Source: Pantanalinema rosaneae (GTDB lineage: Bacteria; Cyanobacteriota; Cyanobacteriia; Leptolyngbyales; Leptolyngbyaceae). From it: 64,000 bases of DNA. Positions 25,002 to 33,711 of this stretch are shown here, in pieces (the first letter of the stretch is position 1; each line of letters starts with the position of its first letter). The DNA is taken from assembly GCF_050753385.1 (NCBI RefSeq), contig NZ_JBLZFZ010000006.1, positions 111,577-175,576 of the forward strand, read 5' to 3'. A program made the translations under genes and the position numbers. The notes under the pieces are model-generated. The model searched no databases. It was not told the DNA's origin and worked only from the letters and a program-made list of their open reading frames with translations.

Positions 25002-25409
25002 AGGAACCTGTTCACATTATGGTAAAGAAAACCACCACACAACAGCCTGTTGAGGCGGCGGCTAATCAAGCCAGAGAATTGTTAAAGGGATCGGACAGGA
25101 CAAACCGTGATGAATTAAGGCTGAGGGACAAAAGCAGGCAACCATCCAGTTGTAGAGTACCCCGGAAGAATTAACTGCTAACTTTAAGAGGGGGAGAAAA
25201 TGAGTTGTGCCAGTCCTGTAACGCGCTCAGGATGGGGGAAACGGAACCTCAATTGCAGATTTCCCTCAGTCCGGAATCAGCAGTTTGAGCCTGTAGTATG
25301 ATGTATTACAATGTAATAGTTACGACTGAACGTAGCCGACGATCGCGATCGCGGTCTGGCTACCCTGGTTTTACGTGATGAATTGTTTCTGGTGGAAGAG
25401 GCAACGATT
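25002..25409. other. 408-bp divergent intergenic region (BMP operon / rtcB)
   Basis: It must contain promoters for the leftward sensory operon and rightward rtcB. Apart from the palindrome at 25304-25318, I see no conserved RNA element, riboswitch or small gene. It has a few G-rich runs (GAGGGGGAG around 25190) but no paired stem with a terminator tract. Confidence 0.6.
25304..25318. promoter_or_regulatory. 15-bp palindrome TATTACA-A-TGTAATA upstream of rtcB
   Basis: A perfect inverted repeat with 7-bp arms, 92 nt before the rtcB start. The TACA..TGTA centre resembles BlaI/MecI-type winged-helix operators. No such regulator is encoded in the window, so the assignment is only a resemblance. 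Confidence 0.4.
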
Positions 25410-26591
25410 ATGCCTTACGAATCTCTTAAACTGACAACTCCTACCCCAATTTTGTCCTGGGCAAATCACGAATTGGGGCATGAAGAAATCAAAATGGCAA
25501 AGAATGTTGCCTCGCTACCCTTTGTGTTTAAGCATGTGGCGTTAATGCCCGATGTGCATTTAGGCAAGGGAGCGTTAGTGGGTTCCGTGATTGCCACCAA
25601 AGATGCCCTGATGCCTGCCGCCGTCGGTGTGGATATTGGCTGTGGTATGTGTGCGATTAAAACGCCCTTTGTGGCGGAGCAACTGGATGGCAAGCTGAAG
25701 CAAATCCGCAAGGAAATTGAAGCGGCGATTCCGGTGGGGTTTGATGAAAATAAAGAGGCGGATAAAACCGTGTCGAACTGGCAGGGCTGGAGCCAGTTTC
25801 AGGAGTTACATGCTGGAGTCAAAGACTTACAGGGCAAAGCCATGCGCCAGATGGGTTCCTTAGGCGGTGGCAACCACTTTATTGAACTGTGTCTGGATAC
25901 GGAAAACCAGGTCTGGATTATGCTGCACTCCGGTTCCCGGAATATCGGCAACAAGTTAGCTCAATGTCACATCAATACTGGCAAACATCTGGCAAAACTG
26001 GCTGGCGATCGCTTGCCCGATCCTGACCTGGCTTACTTTGTGGCAGGGACTCCCGAGTTCGATGCCTACTGGCGCGATTTGCAGTGGGCACAGAACTATG
26101 CGCGGGTGAACCGCGAAGTGATGATGGCTCGCGTCAAGCGGATTGTCGATCAACATCTGGCGGGGGGTAAGCCGTCTAAGCCGCTGTTGTCGGTCAACTG
26201 CCACCACAACTATGCCGAAAAGGAAGTTCACTTTGGTGAATCCGTGTATGTCACCCGGAAGGGCGCAGTGCGGGCGCAGACCGATGACTACGGGATTATT
26301 CCCGGTTCGATGGGGGCGAAATCCTTTATTGTCAAAGGCAAAGGCAATCACGAAAGCTACTGTTCCTGTTCCCATGGCGCAGGACGGAGTATGTCTCGCA
26401 GCAAAGCCAAGCTGAACTTTACGCTGGATGATCTGATTCAGCAGACCTCGGGAGTCGAGTGCCGCAAAGATCCGGGTGTATTGGATGAAATTCCGGCGGC
26501 ATATAAGCCGATCGAGCAGGTGATGGCGAATCAGGCTGATCTGGTGGAAGTGGTGGCTACGTTGAAGCAGGTGCTTTGCATTAAAGGCTAA
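25410..26591 (+). CDS. rtcB: RtcB-type RNA ligase
   Basis: A 393-residue RtcB-family protein. The metal- and GMP-binding signature is complete: MPDVHLGKGALVGSV, VGVDIGCGM (Asp/Cys ligands), GSLGGGNHFIE, MLHSGSRNIG, NCHHNYAE and the GMP-accepting His in CSHGAGRSMSR. RtcB joins 2',3'-cyclic phosphate or 3'-phosphate RNA ends to 5'-OH ends using GTP. The length is that of the short bacterial form. It is monocistronic here with no archease or RtcA beside it. The ATG at 25410 begins at the conserved N-terminus; an upstream alternative start adds nine unrelated residues. Confidence 0.93.
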   Translation: MPYESLKLTTPTPILSWANHELGHEEIKMAKNVASLPFVFKHVALMPDVHLGKGALVGSVIATKDALMPAAVGVDIGCGMCAIKTPFVAEQLDGKLKQIRKEIEAAIPVGFDENKEADKTVSNWQGWSQFQELHAGVKDLQGKAMRQMGSLGGGNHFIELCLDTENQVWIMLHSGSRNIGNKLAQCHINTGKHLAKLAGDRLPDPDLAYFVAGTPEFDAYWRDLQWAQNYARVNREVMMARVKRIVDQHLAGGKPSKPLLSVNCHHNYAEKEVHFGESVYVTRKGAVRAQTDDYGIIPGSMGAKSFIVKGKGNHESYCSCSHGAGRSMSRSKAKLNFTLDDLIQQTSGVECRKDPGVLDEIPAAYKPIEQVMANQADLVEVVATLKQVLCIKG

Positions 26592-26728
26592 CGGCGTTGG
26601 CTCCTCTTGCCGGAACATCGATCGGATGAATTAAGCCTTTGAGCTAATCCTGGCTGGTAACAGTTCAGGCTCTCAGTTCAGGGGCTTTGCTCTGTAGAAT
26701 ATCCATTCATTAATCTCTCTGGCGCTAC

Positions 26729-26758
26729 TTGACAAGTCATACTCATTATGAGTACGCT
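26729..26758 (+). promoter_or_regulatory. Promoter with embedded palindromic operator, peroxiredoxin gene
   Basis: TTGACA (26729-26734) is a consensus -35 box. The perfect palindrome TACTCAT-T-ATGAGTA (26740-26754) fills the spacer and reaches the likely -10 region (TACGCT, 26753-26758). A repressor bound here would block RNA polymerase directly, as expected for a redox-regulated peroxiredoxin gene. The ribosome-binding site CAGGAG lies ~10 nt before the ATG at 26791. Confidence 0.5.
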
Positions 26759-26790
26759 TTAATGGTTGATTCATTTGCCAGGAGTTAAAC

Positions 26791-27525
26791 ATGTTGCCAA
26801 ACCGTGAAGGACAGCGAGTTCCTAATGTGACGTTTCGGACTCGTAAGAATAATCAATGGGTCAATATCACGACCAATGATTTATTCGCCGGGAAAACGGT
26901 GGTCGTCTTTTCGCTACCAGGAGCCTTCACACCTACCTGTTCTTCGACCCATGTGCCAGGTTACAACGATTTAGCCCCTGCCTTTAAAGCGAATGGCGTA
27001 GATGACATCGTGTGTATTTCCGTCAATGATACCTTCGTGATGAATGAATGGGCGAAGGATCAACACGCCGACAATATTACGATGATTCCCGATGGTAATG
27101 GGGAGTTCACGGATGGCATGGGGTTGCTAGTAGACAAGCAAGATTTAGGGTTTGGTAAGCGATCGTGGCGTTATTCCATGCTGGTGAAGGATGGCGTAAT
27201 TGAGAAGATGTTTATTGAACCGGAAGAACCGGGTGATCCGTTCAAAGTATCGGATGCCGAAACGATGTTGAAGTACATCAATCCTCAAGCTGTTAAACCC
27301 ACCTGTATTTCGCTATTCACTAAAGTGGGTTGTCCGTTTTGTGCGCGGGCGAAGGAGATGTTGAGCGAGCGGGGTCTGAAGTACGAAGAGATTGTGTTAG
27401 GCGATAAGGTGACAACGCGATCGCTGCGGGCGGTGGCAGGGGCAGCTACCGTACCTCAAGTGTTTATTGATGGTAAGCATATTGGTGGTTCAGAAGCGCT
27501 AGAAGATTTTCTCAGAACCGCGTAG
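26791..27525 (+). CDS. Peroxiredoxin-glutaredoxin fusion (Prx5-Grx)
   Basis: A 244-residue fusion. Residues ~1-160 are a Prx5-type peroxiredoxin with the peroxidatic Cys in PGAFTPTCSSTHVPGY; residues ~170-244 are a glutaredoxin with the CPFC active site, TVPQVFIDGKHIGGSE and an intact GSH-binding fold. The glutaredoxin domain reduces the peroxiredoxin domain with glutathione, making a self-contained peroxide reductase. Such fusions occur in cyanobacteria and some pathogens. It stands alone with its own regulated-looking promoter. Confidence 0.95.
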   Translation: MLPNREGQRVPNVTFRTRKNNQWVNITTNDLFAGKTVVVFSLPGAFTPTCSSTHVPGYNDLAPAFKANGVDDIVCISVNDTFVMNEWAKDQHADNITMIPDGNGEFTDGMGLLVDKQDLGFGKRSWRYSMLVKDGVIEKMFIEPEEPGDPFKVSDAETMLKYINPQAVKPTCISLFTKVGCPFCARAKEMLSERGLKYEEIVLGDKVTTRSLRAVAGAATVPQVFIDGKHIGGSEALEDFLRTA

Positions 27526-27538
27526 TGTACCTATGCTG

Positions 27539-27577
27539 CTGCGATCGTTCTCGAATCTGATAGGAGAGCGATCGCAG
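27539..27577. terminator. Hairpin between convergent genes
   Basis: CTGCGATCG (27539-27547) pairs with CGATCGCAG (27569-27577), helped by inner TCTC/GAGA pairing. It lies between the stops of the convergent peroxiredoxin and channel genes but has no T-tract, so terminator function is tentative; the arms also contain HIP1 (GCGATCGC-like) sequence, which recurs everywhere. Confidence 0.35.
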
Positions 27578-27668
27578 AAGGTCATAAAAGTTGGGACAGC
27601 TAAATTAAGGCTGGCTGGTAAATGTGCGATCGGTTATGCAGGAGCAGCCATGAAGTAGCCAACATGTG

Positions 27669-29606
27669 TTAGCTGAAAGCTAACACAATAATTACATCCT
27701 CAGGTTTAAATTCAATCAACTGGTCTTTGGCTGGGTTAATGACAATGCCGTAGTCTTTAGCCATATTATTGGTATCAGCCTGACACCGATAGCCGATCGC
27801 GGATTCTCCTCGTTGTCTCCCTGCTTCTACCACCGTATAAAAATTGACTGGGTAATCAACGGTAACATAATTAGTAACGGGTTTGAGATAGATTTCTGAT
27901 CCTTCGGCATTGAATAGATCAGCCAAAACTGCATTGATCTGCTTCTGCTCAGATACCTGTGCCAGCATTAAACTAACAATTTGTTCGCTAATCACAAAAT
28001 CATCGGGACGCGCAACTTGAGCTAGGGCTTGATTACGCACATCTAGAATTTCAGTGACAATTTGAAAATCATGCTGATGGCGATCGGAAATATCCCGTAA
28101 ATGTAGCAGGGTAACTAGGGTTTGGGCATCGGCGTGTTCTGGATCTAAAGTGGGATTACACAGAACGACTACATGCTCGTATGCCGTTAAATTCAGGCGT
28201 TCTAGCACAGCACGATCGGTAGGATTGCCCTGTTGGTAGCGTACCGTTTGTCTCTGGAGTTGCAGTGTTTCTTCCGATAAATCAACCTCAGCCGCAGGGA
28301 ACTCGGCCATCACGACAACGGTGGAACCAGGGGCAACATAGTGATCAAGTTGTTGAATGATAGTACCGACCCGATCGTTCCACCCCAGGATTAAGGTATG
28401 TTCTGCTTGGACGGCTGCTGGTTCTGCCAGTTGAACCGCCTGCTGATCAATCGGTGGAGGACTATGCTTCGCCAGGTGAATGGTATCGTCATCTTTACTA
28501 ATCACAATCAGGTGTCCGCCCGCCTCTATCGGTGTATCGCTAGGTGGGTTCAGTTGAATTGCGCCATTCGCGTATTGTATGCCAATTACGGTCGAGTCTC
28601 TGTAGGATAGCAACGCTTGACCGTAGGTTTTTCCTTGGAGGGCAGGTTCAGCTTTGAAGTAGATTTCATCCCCACTAAAATTGAGTAAATCCATGTAAAC
28701 AATGGACAAGCCGGACTGCCGACAGGTTTGCACCACAATTCGTGAGATCAGATCATTGCTGAGCAAGGGTTCAACCTCGTTGTGCCCAATGAGCCGAATC
28801 ACATCCAGCGTCTTAGGCGTTTGGACTTGAGCCACAATATGATATGGGTGCGAGTGCGATCGCGGAATATTGGTGATGGCTAATAGGGTTTTGACCAACT
28901 GTGTATCGGCTTGGTCGTGAATAGGATTGAGGATGATGATCGATCGTGCCGTTTGAATACTGACCATGCCCAGGTCAACCATACTACTAGGGCTGCCTGT
29001 GCGGCAGACTAACCGGATGCGTGGTAGTTTCCCCAGCGTATTGTACAGTTCAGTTTCCATCTGCACCTTATCCTGTTCACTGAGGATGACAATGCAGGCA
29101 TTGGGGCGGTTAGCATTGGCTAATGCCAGCTCAGAAATGAGCGTAAAGATCTGGAGTGACCAACCCAGAATCACGATGTGATCGGTTTCAATGACGCGGG
29201 AACGCCCTTGGCGGAGGTCTTCTAGCTTGGTATTAATTCCGTTACTGAGCAGACCAATCAGGGTACTGACCACAAAAATGCCACCAAAGGTGACAAATAG
29301 CATGGTCAAGCGAAATACCCAACCTGTGTCACCGCCGACCGTACCGGAGTCTAATGTCCGCATTAACACACTCCATAGGGACTCTGGCAGATCCATGCGA
29401 TCGCTCCCTTCGGGTGCAACTCCGAACAAACTCACCAAAACGGACATCAGAAAAATAAATGCGAACGAGATTAAAGCCAATCCACTGACCAGGGCGACGG
29501 TGCCTCTAGCCATGAAGTTGTCAAACCTGTAGTGCAGTTGATCCGCCAGAGTGCTGCGATACTTTTGGCTACGAATTTTTGCGCGGTTATCGATCGATTT
29601 TTGCAT
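27669..29606 (-). CDS. CASTOR/POLLUX-like ion channel with RCK domains
   Basis: A 645-residue membrane protein. Two TM helices (~35-60 and ~98-122) bracket a pore-loop-like region (SLWSVLMRTLDSGTVGGDTG), followed by two Rossmann RCK/TrkA-N-type halves (VIETDHIVILGWSLQIFTLI and EHTLILGWNDRVGTII). This is the layout of the plant symbiosis channels CASTOR/POLLUX and their bacterial homologues, which are gated by cytoplasmic RCK rings and conduct Ca2+ or K+. Ion selectivity cannot be read here. It is transcribed alone, divergent from the FkbH gene. Confidence 0.88.
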   Translation of the reverse strand: MQKSIDNRAKIRSQKYRSTLADQLHYRFDNFMARGTVALVSGLALISFAFIFLMSVLVSLFGVAPEGSDRMDLPESLWSVLMRTLDSGTVGGDTGWVFRLTMLFVTFGGIFVVSTLIGLLSNGINTKLEDLRQGRSRVIETDHIVILGWSLQIFTLISELALANANRPNACIVILSEQDKVQMETELYNTLGKLPRIRLVCRTGSPSSMVDLGMVSIQTARSIIILNPIHDQADTQLVKTLLAITNIPRSHSHPYHIVAQVQTPKTLDVIRLIGHNEVEPLLSNDLISRIVVQTCRQSGLSIVYMDLLNFSGDEIYFKAEPALQGKTYGQALLSYRDSTVIGIQYANGAIQLNPPSDTPIEAGGHLIVISKDDDTIHLAKHSPPPIDQQAVQLAEPAAVQAEHTLILGWNDRVGTIIQQLDHYVAPGSTVVVMAEFPAAEVDLSEETLQLQRQTVRYQQGNPTDRAVLERLNLTAYEHVVVLCNPTLDPEHADAQTLVTLLHLRDISDRHQHDFQIVTEILDVRNQALAQVARPDDFVISEQIVSLMLAQVSEQKQINAVLADLFNAEGSEIYLKPVTNYVTVDYPVNFYTVVEAGRQRGESAIGYRCQADTNNMAKDYGIVINPAKDQLIEFKPEDVIIVLAFS

Positions 29607-29912
29607 GGGAAAAGCGAGAAGTGACTGATCACTGAAAGTTGTAAGGCACTAATGTGCTGTCAAGAAAATTTTGATGGATCGAAGACCCTCAAAATTCACG
29701 CCATCATTGAGTTGCTGGACTTAGGTTGCCCGTCAAGCATGGATACGAACTACTAGAGGTCTAGAGGTAGATTAGTTAGTATGCCCTTGTTCAGTGATAT
29801 TTTTTACACGTCAGAAGAAAATATTGAAAGTTTATTGCCTTGCTCTTTCATCTTGAATTCATTTTTCTCTGCGAAGGTAGATAGATAAGAACTGTTGAGC
29901 TTCCAGGGAACA
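29607..29912. other. 306-bp divergent intergenic region (channel / FkbH)
   Basis: It holds promoters for both divergent genes. Visible structure: an inverted repeat AATTTTGA (29667-29674) / TCAAAATT (29689-29696), and a short direct repeat CTAGAGGT-CTAGAGGT around 29752-29768. No gene is seen. An AGGGA sequence provides the ribosome-binding site of the rightward gene. Confidence 0.5.
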
Positions 29913-32819
29913 ATGACTATGCAAGCGGCGACTCTGATTTCATCCCAGAACCAGACCGATGAGCAGATGCATCTGGCGATCGCAGCGACCTTCACGGCGG
30001 AGCCAATTGCAGATACCCTATCCTTTTGGATGCAGGAACTGGCGATGCCAGCCACGATCGCCTTTGCTCCTTATAATCAAATTTTTCAACAACTACTAGC
30101 GCCCTCCAGTTTGCTGGCTAGTAATCGCCATGGAGTCAATATCATCTGCTTGCGCGTAGCCGATTGGTGCCGATTTACTCAACCAGATGAGCCATTCAGT
30201 GACTTGGCGGCAATGCTCAAACGGCAGGCTCACGACCTGGTCGCTGCGTTGCAGGCAGCCGTCAGTGCCTCCAGCACCCCGTATATTCTCTGTCTCTGTC
30301 CCGCGTCTGCCAGCCTGCCACCGGGGTCTGAGTTGGCGGTTCTGTTGCAGCAGACAGAAGCGTGGCTAGTCGATCGTTTAAGGGATCTCAAGGGCTTACA
30401 TCTACTTTCGTTTGCGGCGGTGCAGGCGTTATATCCAGTTGCCGAGTATGACGATCCGCAGCGCGATCGCCTGGGACATATTCCCTTCACCCCTGAATTC
30501 TTCACTGCCCTGGGAACCGCGATCGCTCGCAAAATTTATGCCCTCAAAACTCCACCGCATAAGGTGATTGTGCTGGACTGTGATCACACCCTCTGGCAAG
30601 GCGTGGTGGGGGAAGATGGTGTTCACGGACTTGATGTTTCAGCTCAATGGCAGGTCGTTCAAAACTTCATGGTGGCACAGCAACAGGCGGGAATGCTTTT
30701 GTGCCTCTGTAGCAAGAACAATGAAGTCGATGTCATGCAGGTGTTTGAGCAACGGCAAGATATGCCATTAAAACTGGAGCATTTGGTGGCGTGGCGGATC
30801 AATTGGCTACCTAAATCGGAAAATATCAAATCGTTAGCGGCGGAATTAAATCTGGGCTTAGAGAGCTTTATTTTTATTGATGACAATCCCGTTGAATGTG
30901 CTGAAGTGGGGGCGAATTGTCCAGAGGTATTAACCCTCCAGTTACCGATCGATGGGGATATGTCCCAGTTTTTAAACCACATTTGGGCGTTTGACCATTT
31001 ACAAACTACGGAAGTGGATGCTCAACGCACAGCGCTGTATCAGCAGAATTTAGAACGTCAGCGCTGGCAACAACAAGCCTTAACGCTGGAAGACTTTCTC
31101 AGTGGACTGGAAATGACCATTGAGATTGCTGAACCAACTGCCAGCCAACTTGTTAGGGTCGCTCAACTGACACAACGCACCAATCAGTTCAATTTCACCA
31201 CGATTCGCCGCACTGAAGCAGAGATTCAGCAGTTAATGCAGGCGGGAATGGAGTGCCGCGCCGTCACAGTGCGCGATCGCTTTGGGGATTATGGGCTGGT
31301 GGGGGTGATGCTGTTTTCTAGCACAGCAAATGCTGTCCATTTGGACACGTTCTTGCTCAGTTGTCGAGTGCTGGGGCGAGGGGTAGAACACCAAATGATT
31401 CGTTATCTCGCTAAATATGCCGCCGCCTATGCGCTGAATCAAATTGATTTAACCTATGTTCCCACTGCGAAAAACCAGCCTGCCCTTAGCTTCCTGGCAG
31501 CGATCGCTGGGGAGTACCAACAAGCGAATGGCAATGGGTATTGTTTCCAGCTACCTGTTCCGCAAGCATTGACTACTACCGCGCAATTAGGCGCAATGCC
31601 ACCCGCCGTGGATACAGATCGGGAGCCGCAAGCTTCAGTAAAACCCAGCCTCCCCACCTCCCAAATCAGCAAATCGCAAGTATTGGGTCGGATTGCGATC
31701 GAACTTTCTGCCCCCCAAGCTATTCTGGCAGCGATTCAGGGGCAACGACGAGCCGCCAAACTCTCGGTAGATAAGCCCTTTGTGTTTCCCCGGACATCTA
31801 CCGAAAATGACCTCAGTGCTCTATGGAGCGAATTGCTGGGCATTCATCCCATTGGTCTGATAGACAATTATTTCGATCTGGGAGGGACTTCCCTACAGGC
31901 AGTGGAACTGTTTGCTCAAATTGAACAATATTTTGGTAAACGTCTGCCATTAACCAGTCTTTTAGAGGCTCCAACGATTGAAGAATTAGCCCGGTTAATT
32001 GATGCTGATTCCAGCGCGGCGGCTAAAACGGGTCAGGTTAACGGTGTGATTAAATTAAACCGCTCGGAGGGTGTGACTCCGCCGCTATTCTTGATTCATC
32101 CCGGTGGTGGCGATGTTTTGCTATATCGCAACTTAGCTCAACGGCTACAACCGACCACGACTGTCTATGCCATTAAGCCCTATAGTCGAAATGGCTACCC
32201 GATCGTCCATACGCAGATCCCGGAAATGGCGGCTTATTACATTGAGCAAATGCGGGCGATTCAACCGGAGGGCCCGTACTGGCTCGGTGGCTTTTGTGTC
32301 GGGGGGGTGATTGCGGTTGAAATGGCGTTACAACTGCAACGACAGGGGGTGGCAGTTCCGTCTGTGGCATTGATTAATGCGATCGATACAACTGAGAAAA
32401 AGCGATGGGAGCAAGTACGCTACCACCATAACCCGCTCAAACTCCTGTGGTGGAATTTGAAAGCGCAGTTCAGGATGTTGCTTTATCGATACAGTGTGGC
32501 TAAATTAAATCATCCCCCCCAATTTACTCAGACCATGACTGTACTATCGGTTTGTCAGATGGCATCGGCTGCCTACAAGCCCAAACGCCAATTCCAGGGT
32601 AAACTCTTACTGTTTAAGTCTCGGGAAACTATCCTGGGTGAATCCAGTGATGCCTGCGATTCACTTGATGCGCTCCTTGGGTGGGGTCAGCGCTCAACCT
32701 TAGGCGTTAAGGTGTATGAAAATGCGGGGGATTTTGAAGGAATTCTTCGGGAACCCTATGTGAAGGAGCTTGCCGAGCAATGGCAAAGCAACGTTTACCC
32801 GATGTCTTCTATCTCATGA
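29913..32819 (+). CDS. FkbH-carrier-thioesterase (FkbH-T-TE) protein, Cys-type TE
   Basis: A 968-residue protein. An N-terminal domain typical of FkbH proteins (~25-205) precedes a HAD-like phosphatase domain (~215-350) with VLDCDHTLWQGVVGEDG (Asp222/Asp224), LCSKNNEVDV and FIDDNPVE. A GNAT-like C-terminal FkbH part follows (~390-540; TQRTNQFNFTT, FGDYGLVG). Then come a carrier domain with FDLGGTS (Ser660) and a thioesterase with GGFCVGG (Cys795 at the nucleophile position). FkbH domains load a glyceryl group from 1,3-bisphosphoglycerate on a carrier protein, so a glyceryl-S-carrier that is released by the TE is the likely chemistry. The ATG at 29913 (AGGGA upstream) is preferred over a TTG at 29895. 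Confidence 0.9.
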   Translation: MTMQAATLISSQNQTDEQMHLAIAATFTAEPIADTLSFWMQELAMPATIAFAPYNQIFQQLLAPSSLLASNRHGVNIICLRVADWCRFTQPDEPFSDLAAMLKRQAHDLVAALQAAVSASSTPYILCLCPASASLPPGSELAVLLQQTEAWLVDRLRDLKGLHLLSFAAVQALYPVAEYDDPQRDRLGHIPFTPEFFTALGTAIARKIYALKTPPHKVIVLDCDHTLWQGVVGEDGVHGLDVSAQWQVVQNFMVAQQQAGMLLCLCSKNNEVDVMQVFEQRQDMPLKLEHLVAWRINWLPKSENIKSLAAELNLGLESFIFIDDNPVECAEVGANCPEVLTLQLPIDGDMSQFLNHIWAFDHLQTTEVDAQRTALYQQNLERQRWQQQALTLEDFLSGLEMTIEIAEPTASQLVRVAQLTQRTNQFNFTTIRRTEAEIQQLMQAGMECRAVTVRDRFGDYGLVGVMLFSSTANAVHLDTFLLSCRVLGRGVEHQMIRYLAKYAAAYALNQIDLTYVPTAKNQPALSFLAAIAGEYQQANGNGYCFQLPVPQALTTTAQLGAMPPAVDTDREPQASVKPSLPTSQISKSQVLGRIAIELSAPQAILAAIQGQRRAAKLSVDKPFVFPRTSTENDLSALWSELLGIHPIGLIDNYFDLGGTSLQAVELFAQIEQYFGKRLPLTSLLEAPTIEELARLIDADSSAAAKTGQVNGVIKLNRSEGVTPPLFLIHPGGGDVLLYRNLAQRLQPTTTVYAIKPYSRNGYPIVHTQIPEMAAYYIEQMRAIQPEGPYWLGGFCVGGVIAVEMALQLQRQGVAVPSVALINAIDTTEKKRWEQVRYHHNPLKLLWWNLKAQFRMLLYRYSVAKLNHPPQFTQTMTVLSVCQMASAAYKPKRQFQGKLLLFKSRETILGESSDACDSLDALLGWGQRSTLGVKVYENAGDFEGILREPYVKELAEQWQSNVYPMSSIS

Positions 32820-32825
32820 AACTAC

Positions 32826-32990
32826 CGTGTATCCGCATCTCCTCAATTACCTCAAAAACTCTAGATTTTACCCCCCTAGCCCCCCAATTCTGGGAGGAAC
32901 TCGGTATTCAAAGTCCCCCGAATATAGCCTGTGGCATCGTAGAAAGGGGACTTAAATATGCAAGAAAGTCAGACTCGACCTATGTGTAGA
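32826..32990 (+). mobile_element. Palindromic MITE, degenerate copy
   Basis: It starts CGTGTATCCGCATCTCCTCA and ends CGACCTATGTGTAG, with the C-rich core arm and the shared AACTCGGTATTCAAAGTCCC in between. Its second arm is disrupted (CCCCCGAATATAGCC), so it is older than the 6715-6872 copy. It lies just after the FkbH-T-TE gene and before the rppA-like gene and could affect read-through between them. Confidence 0.7.
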
Positions 32991-33012
32991 TTGCTTTCAA
33001 CTCATCGATCGT

Positions 33013-33711
33013 ATGCGCATCCTTTTTGTGGAAGATGAACCTGATTTAGGGGAAGCTGTTCATCAAGTGTTACATCAGGAACGCTATGTGGTGGATTGGG
33101 TGCAGGATGGGGCAGAAGCCTGGGAATACCTGAATGAACCCTTGGTTCAATACAAATTGGCGGTGATTGATTGGATGGTGCCTGGGCTGTCGGGCATTGA
33201 ATTATGCCGACGATTGCGAGGGCAGGGCAATCCCTTACCGATTCTGATGCTTACAGCTAAAGACCAAATGGCAGACAAAGTAGCAGGCTTAGATGCTGGA
33301 GCTGATGATTATTTAATTAAACCGTTTGGCATGGAAGAGCTGCTTGCCCGGATTCGCGCCTTGTTACGCCGATCGCCGCAATTCCAATCGCGTCAGCTTC
33401 AGATCGGGGGATTGACTTTAGATTATGCCACTTCCTCCCTGATCTGCCATGCTCCATCAGGTCAGCAGCAGATTGTCTTAAGTGCAAAGGAGTTTCAGCT
33501 TTTAGAATATTTCATGCAACATCCCAATCAAATTCTGAACCGATCGCAAATTATGCATCAGCTCTGGGAGATGCAAGCTGAACCCATGAGTAATGTGGTG
33601 GCAGCCCAGGTGCGGCTCCTGCGACGTAAACTTGCAGAACAGGGATATGACAATTTAATCGAAACTCTCTATGGTTTAGGCTATCGGTTCAACGCGAACA
33701 ATGCAGTATGA
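33013..33711 (+). CDS. OmpR-family response regulator (RppA-like)
   Basis: A 232-residue regulator. Receiver domain ~1-118 with acidic pocket (VEDEPD), phospho-acceptor Asp53 (VIDWMVPGLSG), Thr in MLTAKD and Lys in LIKPFG; winged-helix DNA-binding domain ~135-225 with LSAKEFQLLEYFMQHPNQIL and a C-terminal RLLRRKLAEQGYDNLIETLY. The N-terminus and its partner kinase resemble cyanobacterial RppA/RppB (NrsR/NrsS), known for redox and nickel responses. The last 11 nt overlap the kinase gene. The actual signal is inferred only by similarity. Confidence 0.88.
   Translation: MRILFVEDEPDLGEAVHQVLHQERYVVDWVQDGAEAWEYLNEPLVQYKLAVIDWMVPGLSGIELCRRLRGQGNPLPILMLTAKDQMADKVAGLDAGADDYLIKPFGMEELLARIRALLRRSPQFQSRQLQIGGLTLDYATSSLICHAPSGQQQIVLSAKEFQLLEYFMQHPNQILNRSQIMHQLWEMQAEPMSNVVAAQVRLLRRKLAEQGYDNLIETLYGLGYRFNANNAV

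Noticed and set aside
25002..25409. Possible riboswitch upstream of the BMP lipoprotein gene
   Set aside because: I looked for purine, cobalamin and other conserved cores on both strands and saw none.
6881..32819. Heterocyst-glycolipid or conventional multimodular NRPS/PKS cluster
   Set aside because: No ketosynthase, acyltransferase, or NRPS adenylation module fused to the condensation domains is present.
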